From Volvox africanus (taxonomy: Eukaryota; Chlorophyta; Chlorophyceae; Chlamydomonadales; Volvocaceae): 64,000 nucleotides of DNA. The notes under the pieces are model-generated. The model saw only the letters and a program-made list of their open reading frames with translations. It was not told where the DNA came from and made no database searches. Position numbers and translations under genes: made by a program. The stretch lies in contig BSDZ01000080.1 in NCBI GenBank assembly GCA_030268105.1, forward strand, positions 5,271,501 through 5,335,500, in the 5' to 3' direction. The number at the start of each line of letters is the position of its first letter. Positions within the stretch are counted from its first letter, which is position 1. Shown in pieces: positions 53,251 to 64,000 of this stretch.

Positions 53251-54409
53251 CTATGCAGTCCCTTGGGGCACAAAGTACGTTCTGATTGTCTTATACAAAG
53301 CATCAAAATTTGAGGTGCTGTGTCGAAGAAGCACATGGTTGTGTTGACCATGACAGAAGTTCTCCTATGCATGGAGAGGCAGTCTATGGTGCAGAGTGTT
53401 ATATCTCTCCTTTGTTCATGCACTAAATCTGCACGTCTGGGTGTTAGATCCTAGTGCCAGAGTACTTGCGGACTGCAAAGCACTCAGATGCAAGTATCGT
53501 GACAGTGGAAGACTCCAGAGCAAGAAGAGATGCAACTTACAACGATTTACAGGTACCAATGTGTAGTCGGCCGACAGACCCAGCAGGCAGTGTTCATCAT
53601 ATGACTGATGGTGATATGCAGAAATGGCTCAGGCCGATATTAGATGGATAAAGCGTATATTAATGTACATAGCAGAGATAAGTGCATAAATACTTGCCCA
53701 AGGTATTAGCTGATCAGACATCGTTGTCTATGTGGCCGTCCTCGGACCTATAATGCTCGTGATGCCAATGTGCAGTACAAGTCACACTGGATCACCGATC
53801 CCAAGTGTGAGTACCTCCAAAAGCACTCTTCTGATATTCGCAAATACCATCAAATAAACTGCTGCAACATATGCAAGATGTGAAGCCCCAAATATCAATA
53901 TTCGGTTGCCAGATAACCACTGCGATCGTTGCATTTCCGTGTGTGTGCCTCATTTGTGTCAATGATGATGTAATAATATGTCAAATATTATTTCTTGATG
54001 GATTATGCTATGATGGTGTCGTGCGTTGATGTTGACTATAAGTCAAATGTGATTGATGGCACAATATCGTAAGATGCAATGCGGGATGCCAGGCTAGCTA
54101 GATATATGTGAATATATCACGCTAGTATGCATATGTCATGTCTGCTCATCATTTGTTGGATTTGAGTCTACCTTGGCATGGATGGCGATCGAACTGTGGT
54201 ACAACAATGATCCCCCCTCCCGTATGTGTCCTCGCTGCATCATACAGCGTTGACTGCAAGGGTCATCATGTTTGCGTAACATGTAAACGACTTTCCTCTA
54301 GTGAGGGCTTCATGTCTGGCGAGAAGTTGTGCGCCGACTCCCATGAGTTATGCTCGCTAGAATATCCAGTCCACTTGACCAGATATTCATGCACTGTCTG
54401 CTTGCGCTG
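53251..54409. other. AT-rich stretch between retroelement fragments
   Basis: No recognised gene. A frame at about 53745-53884 reads YKSHWITDPKCEYLQKHSSD and ends CCNICKM before a stop. It looks coding-like and may be a relic of another transposon, but I cannot assign it. Confidence 0.3.
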
Positions 54410-56640
54410 ACCTACACGTTAAGCGTGATAGTCCAGTACCCATTCCATGTCATAAACCTTTTGCTTGCCTGTGATCCAGGTCTTGGGACCTGGCTCCATT
54501 ACTGCAGGGGTGTCAGTGTTATTGGAAACAGATGTCGTGCCACGATAGGGGCGGATTAGAGAAACATGAAATGTGGGGTGAACATTCATATCAGTGGGTA
54601 AGGATAACTCCACAGCTATGCTTCTGACCATACATACAACAGGATACGGACTGATCCAGCAATGTAACTACTTCCTGGATCCTTCAGCAAGTGAGCGTAG
54701 GTTTTTAGTACTCAAGAAAACCATTTGCTCTTCCTAAAACGTTATGTCTTGTTTGTATTTATTGTAGTAATCCGTTGTCCGTTGTTGTGCTGCATCAAAG
54801 CACATCTTCGTGTCTGTCATGTTCTGAGGGGAAGGGGGGAGGGGGGAAAAGGTTTTAGCCACAGGAATGTTTACTTCCAGCTCATGCCACACGGGTAGCG
54901 TGGGATGAAATCCATACTTAAGGAAAAATGGCTTTGACCTGTCGAGCAGTTAACAGTGTTGTTACATTCTGCCGTATCCCAGATGAGGGGTGTGTGTCCA
55001 GCAAAATTTTGTAACATATCACCCAACATGCGATTTGTGTGTTTGGTTAGTCCATCGGACTGCGGGTGGTATGCCGTACTAAAGTGAACGCGCATGCTGA
55101 CCAGCTTACACAGTGCTTCCCAAAACTTAGACATGAACTCACCGCTGCGGTCTGTTATCACAATTTTAAAAACGCTATCCACATTGTTGAAAAACAATCA
55201 TGCTGTCTGCTCAGCGGTGCAAGCCAAGGTACAGGGGGCTAAGTGGACCATTCTGGACAATCAATCGACCACAATGATACTGAGTCATATCCCCCTTCAG
55301 TTTTGGATAGCGCGACTATAAAGTCCATTAACACACTTTCACAAGGCGCGTCCGGTACAGGCAACGGTTGCAATTGTTGTAAAGGCATAGGGCAACCCCA
55401 GCAACGGAACTGGGGATCCCGACACGTCCACACCATCAACCAATACTGTGCCCGACTCGAATTGGAGGACACGTTGCATGCCTTTTAACAGATCGGTAGC
55501 CCTACATTGGCTGTAAAATGGTAGCAACACACATGCGGCAGTGTCTGGACATTGATGTCTACATCTCTTGCACCTGACCAGCTGTTCGGACAGCTCACTT
55601 TGAGATGAGGGGATGAACAAAACGATACGTCCTCAAGGACTATAAGCAATGATGCTTCACAGTTGGACGTATGAACGACCTCCGACCATACATTTGTTCA
55701 GTAGTCCCAGGTGGAGCCAACTGTGCATTAATCCGGGCACTCCCCTACTTTGACCGCGGGGCCAGAGGCGGCAACAACGGCAATCCCTCATGAGATGACC
55801 CACCGCACATCTCCAACAGAGAGTGATCTCCTTCCAACGCACAAGCCTGGATTGCATGCACTCCCATTTTGTCAGTCATGGGTCCTGCGTTTGCATGGCA
55901 GTCACATGAGGCACAGGTCTCAAAGCACTTTGCCTAGCTAAGATACGCATCTTAGCTCTCAGGACAAATGGCATCAATTCTACATACGACTGGACTGTTG
56001 TCCTTATCAAGTCAGTGACAATGTCTAGTCACAGACTCCGACAGACCTTCCTGGAACCAGTAGATACAGTCCATCTCAGAACCCTAGGGTTTAGGGTTTC
56101 ATAGGGTTTCATCTCAGAACCCTAAGTCAGGTGTAGGCATCACAAGAGCCTTAAAACGTGATTGGTAGGCAGTTATTGTTTCATTCAGAAAATATGAAAT
56201 ACGAGCCTAAGGCTAGCATACAGCATGCCTCAATATCACGTGACTGAGCTTCTGGGGTAAAGCGTGCAAGCAGGGCGGCAGTCAACTCATCGAACGTGAA
56301 GTTTTCCTGTGCAGTGATCCATTGATCAATCATGTCTTCGCCATACCCTCGAGGGTATTTCCAACTAAAGACACCTCAACTCATCACGTTACCGCCGCAG
56401 ACCAATTGCAGGTACTTATTAACATCTCATAGATAGGCATGAGTTGCATTCACAATGTCACGTTCAACATTCATATCATGCAAGATAAACAATTTTGGTG
56501 CCGGGATAACAAACCTCTTCACCTCATTACCGTCGATGCAGTCATGAATTTGAGGTGACAGCAAACCCCATTGATCAGCAGTTCCATCTATAACCGTCAT
56601 GGCTGCTGAGCGTGGCGTACACAATACCCAATATTACGCA
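54410..56640 (-). mobile_element. Ty3/gypsy retrotransposon remnant
   Basis: Read on the minus strand. Gag fragment (about 56350-56210: FDELTAALLARFTPEAQSRD), a CCHC knuckle (about 55830-55790: CWRCAVGHLMRDC), an integrase N-terminal part (55480-55340: LQPLPVPDAPCESVLMDFI), an integrase core (55190-54960: ITDRSGEFMSKFWEAL and FSTAYHPQSDGLTKHTNRML) and a chromo-like tail (54610-54450: HPTFHVSLIRPY). The protease, reverse transcriptase and RNase H parts expected between knuckle and integrase are missing. Frames shift repeatedly, so it is inactive. Confidence 0.85.
56085..56114. repeat. Short telomere-like tract
   Basis: AGGGTTTAGGGTTTCATAGGGTTTCA-like units, flanked on both sides by CTCAGAACCCTA copies (about 56076 and 56113). 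It lies within the gypsy remnant. Confidence 0.6.
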
Positions 56641-57432
56641 GGCAATAAGTGTCCTGGCGCGCTTTATGGGCAGCCATCTAAGGCTCACTTGGGCCTGGCT
56701 TGGGGGTGCTTCGATGTTTGGCAGGTAACAAGGAGCTCGGACTACGGTTTGTTGGAGATGGAGATCTAGCCATGGTGAGCTACAGTGATTCCGACTGGCC
56801 TGGAGGTCCAGCTGTAGTATCCTGGGGTATCTACCGGTAGTGTCCAGGATTGGACCGCAGACGGTCATCTTATGATTGGGCCTTTGTAGGCGGACACAAC
56901 AGAGATACAACACCAGCCACTTGGAGATGTACAACCAGCTGTTTCTGCTACGCAGAGCAGCTATCAGCTGGAACAGCCAATCGCAGCGCACGGTGGCAGT
57001 TTCGTCAGTGGAGGCGGAGTACCAGGCCACGGGAGCTGCAGTACAGGAGGCCCTTTGGCTTCACAAGCTGGCGGGAGACTTGGGTTTAGGGTCAAATGCT
57101 ATAGAGATTCGGATGGATTCCCAGGGGGCGATGAGCAACCCAGGGGGGGAACAACCCGATAACGTCGGTTCGTTCCAAGCACATTGATGTGCAGCATCAC
57201 CTAGTACGGGAGCAAGTCTCTAGGAAGTTGCACTGTCCTACTGTTCGACGGAAGATATGGTAGCAGATGTGCTGTCTAAGGCACTTGGAGAGATCAAGTT
57301 CAGGAAGTGCATTATCGAAATGGGGCTGGCAGTATAAGTATTCAGGTTTTGCTTGCGGTACACTCGTTTGGATGAGTTTCTGCTTGGAGTTATTTTTCTT
57401 GCACTTGTTGCTAGGAAGGTATCGAGGGGGAG
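56640..57432 (+). mobile_element. Ty1/copia 3' half: RNase H and polypurine tract
   Basis: The frame moves from GVLRCLAGNKELGLRF and VSYSDSDWPG (about 56700-56800) to the RNase H core QRTVAVSSVEAEYQATGAAV and EALWLHKLAGDLGL (56975-57085), MDSQGAMSN, SKHIDVQHHLVREQ and YCSTEDMVADVLSKALG (57237-57290), ending with a stop near 57335. A polypurine tract (57424-57432) then precedes TGTCATAA, the expected start of a 3' LTR. This is the natural end of a copia element whose front may be the fragment at 51720-53250. Confidence 0.85.
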
Positions 57433-57670
57433 TGTCATAAAATGGTGTATCAGTTGGGATCTATAGCCATCCGTTATAGCAACAATCGTGTTGTTGTAGC
57501 TGTACTCGGCAGTACGCTATCGACCCGCGCTCGTCCGATCCGTAGTGCTATGCACTAGTATTTTTGCCAACTCCGGGGCGAACATTTTAGTTTTCTTTAA
57601 ACTATCGGACACCATGTAACGATTACTTTCTCGTAACAACGTCAGTCCGGTAGTCTACATCTCAACACAC
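57433..57670 (+). repeat. Candidate copia 3' LTR
   Basis: Begins TGTCATAA directly after the polypurine tract. The right end is a guess at a CA near 57670; no second LTR was found for comparison. Confidence 0.45.
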
Positions 57671-57838
57671 TGATTTTTCAAAAATACCCTGAATTACTAA
57701 TTTATTCATTCTTTTGAGTTAAAGCAACACGGGCTCTTGCTCCAGGGGATTCAAGCTGTGTCCTTTGTGTTAAAATAAAAAACCTAATAAGCTTATGTAT
57801 AAATATATTTATCTTTAAATTCTGCTAAAAACCTGCTG

Positions 57839-58030
57839 ATGGAAGCTATAAGGGGGGTGATCGCCAGTACCAAAAGCCATCGGATATGGATTATAGCTTT
57901 ATCTTTATGTTCTATTTCGTTGGCTGTAGAGAATCATGACATTCAGACCAGTTTATTACTTTATGTAGGCAATGCCGAGGAATTACCATTTGCTGATAAT
58001 AGCTTGGATTATTGCACCATTGGTAGTTGA
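57839..58030 (+). pseudogene. Isolated fragment resembling UbiE/COQ5 methyltransferase
   Basis: In an AT-rich island a frame contains GNAEELPFADNSLDYCTIG (about 57970-58026), which matches the methyltransferase segment conserved in UbiE/COQ5 (NAE-LPF-D-S-D). The residues before it look unrelated, a splice-acceptor-like TTATGTAG precedes GCAATGCC, and the rest of the enzyme is absent. Either an orphan exon carried by transposition or a piece of transferred AT-rich DNA. Confidence 0.5.
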
Positions 58031-58199
58031 AGCCCTTAATCCTAAAAAGGATATAAAGCATGCAAAGATTAGAGTCAATCATTGCCAGCCCAGTATCATA
58101 ATAGCCATCAGTACTCGGAGAAGCATTTTTTTCTGAAAGGCTTCATAAAATGGTTAGCCTGAACTTTGATTCTTTATCAAAAACTGCTCATATTTTTGA

Positions 58200-58770
58200 A
58201 AGATGTACCCACTATTATCTCCAGGCTCACTGGATGGAGTTCATGGCCCGGTTCAATTTTGCTTGGGGCCCCTGTGCAGGTAAGCTTAATGTGGCCGATG
58301 CCCTAAGCCGTCACCCCTCTCTTCACGATGCAATCCTTGTGCTATCTCTGATATCTGTCATGACACACTGTTCAGATGCTGCGCAGCAGATCACGACTCA
58401 ACAGGTTGGTGAGCATGCACAGGCTGCCCTTCAGTCTGATTCATTGCCTATCCCTGCCACGCCTTGGGAGGATACAATACCAGCCTTGGTTGACCGCCTG
58501 ACTAAGATGGTGCACCTTGTGCACTGCTGAGCGTGTCACACGATAATTCTTTGACAATGCCATCCACCTCCATGGCGTCCTGAAGAACATGGTTTCAGAT
58601 TGCGGCTCGCAGTTTGTAGCTAAGTTTTGAGGAGCGCTTGGCGATGCATTGCAAATGAGGGTCAATCTGTCAACGGCCTACCACCCACAAACCGACGGAC
58701 AAACTGGACACATATTGGGGGATGTACTGTGGAACTATTCAGGCCGTAATCCCATAGGCTGAGACACGTA
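58200..58770 (+). mobile_element. Second Ty3/gypsy fragment (RNase H end to integrase)
   Basis: The plus frame reads RFNFAWGPCAGKLNVADALSR (end of the gypsy RNase H domain), followed by spacer, VDRLTKMVHLVHC, then with frameshifts HLHGVLKNMVSDCGSQFVAK and LSTAYHPQTDGQTGH (integrase core). It runs opposite to the gypsy remnant at 54410-56640, so it is a separate insertion. Confidence 0.85.
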
Positions 58771-60130
58771 TTTGTCAGCTGCAGTGGTTGACCCTGCAGG
58801 TCAAGGACTAACCCCCACAGGTCAACCATCCTAACAGAGGTGGTTAAGGGCTTGTCAACGGTCTAACTGCAGGAGTGTGAGAACGCGTGACGAAAGGACG
58901 GTCATGATGTGGCTCCAGAAGGACAAGGCTACACGTTATACGCATGACTGCGACATAAGGGGGGGCTTTACACCTCGGGTGAAGTGGTCGCGACTCCAGT
59001 CGCTGGTAGTGGTTACGAGCAAGGGTAGGGATACTGCACGACCGCATATCCTTGCCCGCTGCCAGCACGCCCCGCAGGTCCTGTGAGTCACTTACACCAG
59101 ATCGCCGTGCACCACCGCCAAAGGAGTGGGCAAGTCCGTGAAGAACACAAATCCAACTCGGCCTGCAAGGCGATAGTGCAGTGGCGCATGTGAGTTACAG
59201 GCTTCCAAGGGTAGTAAGAAGGAAAAATACGGTTTAGTGGATTGGCGATTTAAACAGTGCAAAAACACCGGAAGATCACGCCTGTCCCAACATCACTCCC
59301 CGACTACTATAACGCGCTGCCCATTGAAAATGCATCCTGATAATCTCTTCGCCCCTCTTCCACAACCCCCCTGAACGCTTCCCACGCATACTAAGTATTG
59401 AGTCATCCAGGCTGATGAAGTCCTGTATTGCGGATTCATGAAAGAAAGGGAAGAGCGGCGCACGTTGGGGACCCCAAAAGCCGCAAGGACTGTGTATAAC
59501 ATGAGCCGAAGATCAGAATCCAGCAATGGAATTGCTGCCGTAATGAATTGATGACAAGCCATATTATCCGCGTAATACATATCCTGAACCAGTTATGCAT
59601 ACACATACACGTACATACTGATACATGCTGAAGTCGATTGGCATGATGAATGGATGAGGGTATCCCTCTAGAAGGGAGAAGCATGGCCCCTTCACTCATG
59701 TTAGTGGGCCTCAGGTGAGGGATGCCAGTTTTTCACAGCAAACACCTTTCGTAATACAACAAATACACCAGCAGACGACTGAACCAGCTTATCACACGCC
59801 GTGCATCGTATGTCGTAATTCAATTATAATCTCATGTTGAATAACTATTATGCAGGAACGCGAAGTTGTCTCTGTGGCGCATCCGATCGGTTTAAGGAAC
59901 CTCGGGAACAATTGTTATCACAGTGCGGTTTCGCAGGTATGCACTTCGCTAGGCTACCGATGTTTGTGGATAGTTTTTGAGTGGTGATCATAATAAAAAA
60001 AATCCTATACGTTACGGCTGTATAATTTGGTGATGCCTTCGGCGGCAAAACATTACTTGCCCACCACGTCAGCAGACACCCAAAGTTTTGTATAGAAGCA
60101 GTTTTAACATTTGCTTGCTGCGCCGCCTTC
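58771..60130. other. Region without a supported gene
   Basis: Only short open frames without recognisable motifs. It probably includes upstream sequence of the small plus-strand gene that follows. Confidence 0.4.
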
Positions 60131-60131
60131 A

Positions 60132-60837
60132 GTTGACATTGCCGTCCACCCGCCCACTGCCCACCACAACCACCAGGCCGCTGGTGCACCCTCACCGTCG
60201 GGCGTGATGTTACGGAATGAGGCAGGGGAAGTCCAAGTCACCAGGACTTGCATTAGGTGCGGCTTATCAACGGTGGTGAGCCAGCCGGCAATCTGCATCA
60301 GCATCACATTGCCCAGGATGGACACTGCAACCATTGAGGTGAGTACGGCGGCAGGTCATTGCTTCGTTGGTCACTTCCGTTATTTCCGTTTTTGTGGTTG
60401 GTATTGGAGGTTTTAGGTAGGAGTGCTGTATAGCACCTGATAAGCTGTCCGTAATCGTAATAAATCGTTTGTAAGCTAGTAGGGGGTCCGGGCTCTTAAC
60501 CTGCATGATGGCACAGTCGGAGGCTCTGGACTTGATTGACTTATGTCGATGTACATGTGACGTGACGTGATGCACTGCTGCCGTATCGCACGCATATCGC
60601 AATTTGCTCATATACTCCCCTTGGCATCGCGTGCAGGAGGTTGTGAAGACCCTGAGCTGCCCGTGTGCACCCGGTCGCACGGTGCACCACAGCATCGGGA
60701 GGCAGATCAAGGTGCTGCCCGCGGTGATGGAGCCGGAGGCTGTAGGTGTCTTCGACCCTATGGACTTGGATATCCACGAGTCAAGTGTTGAGATGGAGGA
60801 TGTCGAGTTCTTGGAGCCTGAGGTTACCCCCCAGTGA
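60132..60837 (+). CDS. Unrecognised gene, last two exons
   Basis: Two plus-strand exons joined in phase: about 60132-60338, ending at a good GTGAGT donor, and 60637-60837 (TGA) after acceptor TCGCGTGCAG. The peptide contains EVQVTRTCIRCGLST, SITLPRMDTATIE and EVVKTLSCPCAPG with four closely spaced cysteines. It ends in an acidic tail (DPMDLDIHESS, MEDVEFLEPEV). I do not recognise the family; the cysteine spacing is suggestive of a metal site but not a known finger. The start of the first exon and any earlier exons are uncertain. The opposite strand is also open over 60104-60334, which lowers confidence. Confidence 0.4.
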
Positions 60838-61982
60838 TTACGGATTTATCACATCTCATGGTTTCAGAGCTATGAGGTGCAAGGGCTGCTCGAGGGGGCT
60901 CGCTTCAGGTATGCTTGTTTGAGTCCTCTGGGGGATACGAGGTCAGGTTTGAGGTTTGGGGCGCCGAGTAAGTAGGTTGGGTGTTGCAAACACACACGTA
61001 CACACACTCACACACGTACTGATTCTTAAAGACCGGTATCTATCTTTGACCCGGTATCTCGATCCACCCGACACAGGAGCGAAAGGAAGCTGCCATTTTA
61101 TAGCGTGCACGCACTGCCAAGCAGCCATCACCGCCAGTATATCTCCCGCAGACACCAGCATACCTCCAGCACTGCAGCCATCATCACCATTTCACCACTA
61201 TCACCATATCTAGCTCAGCACCGCACAGCTATTGTCGTGACCACCTCAAGTACCATCACCACCATCGTTCGCCGGCCCCCCGGTTATTCCCGTGAGGCTT
61301 AGTCCTGGTGTTGGCCACGGGGCCGACAGCCGTCTTGGCTGCGGCACCCCGGGACCGGGCGATGGCTCTAGATGGTAGCGGGTGAGATGTGGGGAATCGC
61401 ATGTGTTGTTTTATGTATATGCAACATCGCATATGTATATTGTTGTGTGTTCTTGTTTCTCTGCCTATGTTCCTGTGACTTTGTGAATAAGTGTGCTCTA
61501 AGATCGGAGGCGCGCGTGTGTGTCTATGTGTGTATGTGTATACGCGCCTACAAAACGCCGCAGTGCGAGAGCACAGATTCAAGGCCAAATGCGGAGCCCA
61601 GGTAAAAGGCAACACTTAAATCATCGATTGTGTTACGTATGTCAGTGAGATGGCGTTTTATTCGTGGTCCTTGGGCATTTTTCCCCAATGTCGCTCATTT
61701 ATATCGCTCTTTCTCAATTTTTGTTTTTTTGGGGGTAGTAACTTAAATACGTTTCTCTACTTGGTTTTTTGTTTTAAATGTAGATTGCTGTGCGGTCCGT
61801 AAGCCCTCCTGGCTCGTACTGGGCCTTACAGGTTCACGGAAGCTTGTAATAATCATGATTTAGATAGAATAACAGCTTCTACTTGTCACATTTCTTACAG
61901 TGCTGCACTGCGACACAGAGGCTTGTGTGCATCGAAACTGTTTGTTGCTTTTCACGGTGTGGATCAATCCCAAATTGCCCAT
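60838..61982. other. Intergenic region before the superoxide dismutase gene
   Basis: No supported gene. CA/TG-rich tracts at about 60985-61015 and 61515-61545. The last few hundred bases should hold the promoter and 5' UTR of the downstream gene. A T-rich run lies near 61710-61735. Confidence 0.5.
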
Positions 61983-63683
<1,701 letters not shown>

Positions 63684-64000
63684 GTGCTGCTGCACTTGGC
63701 ATGTATGCCCGCCCGCCCGGCTGACATCACATTTGCGGCTCACTGGCTAAAGTGGTCACACTGGGTCTCTGCGGCAAACTCTCCTCGTCTCTTGGCTCGG
63801 CTCAACAGGATTGAGTAATAGCGGAACCGACTGCCCTGAATCGTGTAGTGTGCCATTTTAGGTGACGTTGCCAGACTCGTACTATTAGGTTGGAGCCTGC
63901 ATGGTTGCGTTGGCAGATTGGAAGATCAAGAACTATGGTTGCAAGCGTGGGCTGAGGGTGATGCACGTGGGGATGAGCCCCGTAGAAGATTGTTAGAACT
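63684..64000. other. Sequence after the superoxide dismutase gene
   Basis: Probably 3' UTR and flanking DNA; no gene is recognisable before the window ends. Confidence 0.5.

Overview
The window reads as nuclear DNA of a green alga of the Chlamydomonadales, most likely a volvocine. The evidence is intron-rich genes with GT-AG junctions that keep phase, low-complexity Ala/Ser/Gly-rich exons, plant-type TTTAGGG telomere-like tracts inside the sequence, and proteins whose closest remembered relatives are Chlamydomonas and Volvox proteins. There is no bacterial operon structure, no rRNA or convincing tRNA, and no CRISPR array. All identities come from reading translations; no database search was run.

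Left part (1-24 kb), all minus strand. First is a very long receptor-type class III nucleotide cyclase gene (exons from 12243 down to at least 702): signal peptide, bacterial-type extracellular solute-binding domain, one membrane helix, then a cyclase domain split by an insertion of about 735 residues. Its introns carry an 851-bp GAGGGA hexanucleotide array, a 15-bp tandem repeat and telomere-like repeats. Next is a complete four-exon gene for the chloroplast RNA polymerase sigma-70 factor (17277-14233). Then comes the 3' part of an unrecognised coiled-coil protein gene (22984-19568), whose first resolved exon lies at the edge of a 1.09-kb almost perfect palindrome (22946-24035).

Middle (25-30 kb). 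An AT-rich island holds a cluster of small palindromes and a broken Pif1/Helitron-type helicase. It is followed by the last exon of an unidentified minus-strand gene.

The central finding is 41779-30436 (minus): a 15-exon gene for a protein of about 1978 residues with membrane helices flanking a rhodanese fold that lacks its catalytic cysteine, and a long tail carrying five copies of [D/N]W[R/K]xx[L/I/V/A], the last forming the C-terminus. That pattern is the published Rubisco-binding motif of pyrenoid proteins, and the layout matches the Chlamydomonas rhodanese-domain protein RBMP2. Divergent from it, 645 bp away, is a complete plastid outer-envelope pore gene (OEP21). After that are a convergent class III aminotransferase gene (GABA-transaminase type, 12 exons, 479 aa), a graveyard of Ty1/copia and Ty3/gypsy fragments (51.7-58.8 kb) that look nested, a small unidentified plus-strand gene end, and a complete four-exon Mn superoxide dismutase gene (MSD1 type) near the right edge.

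Functionally the window mixes plastid genes (sigma factor, pyrenoid rhodanese protein, OEP21), a signalling receptor and metabolic or stress enzymes. There is no sign that they form one pathway, apart from the shared upstream region of the pyrenoid and envelope genes.
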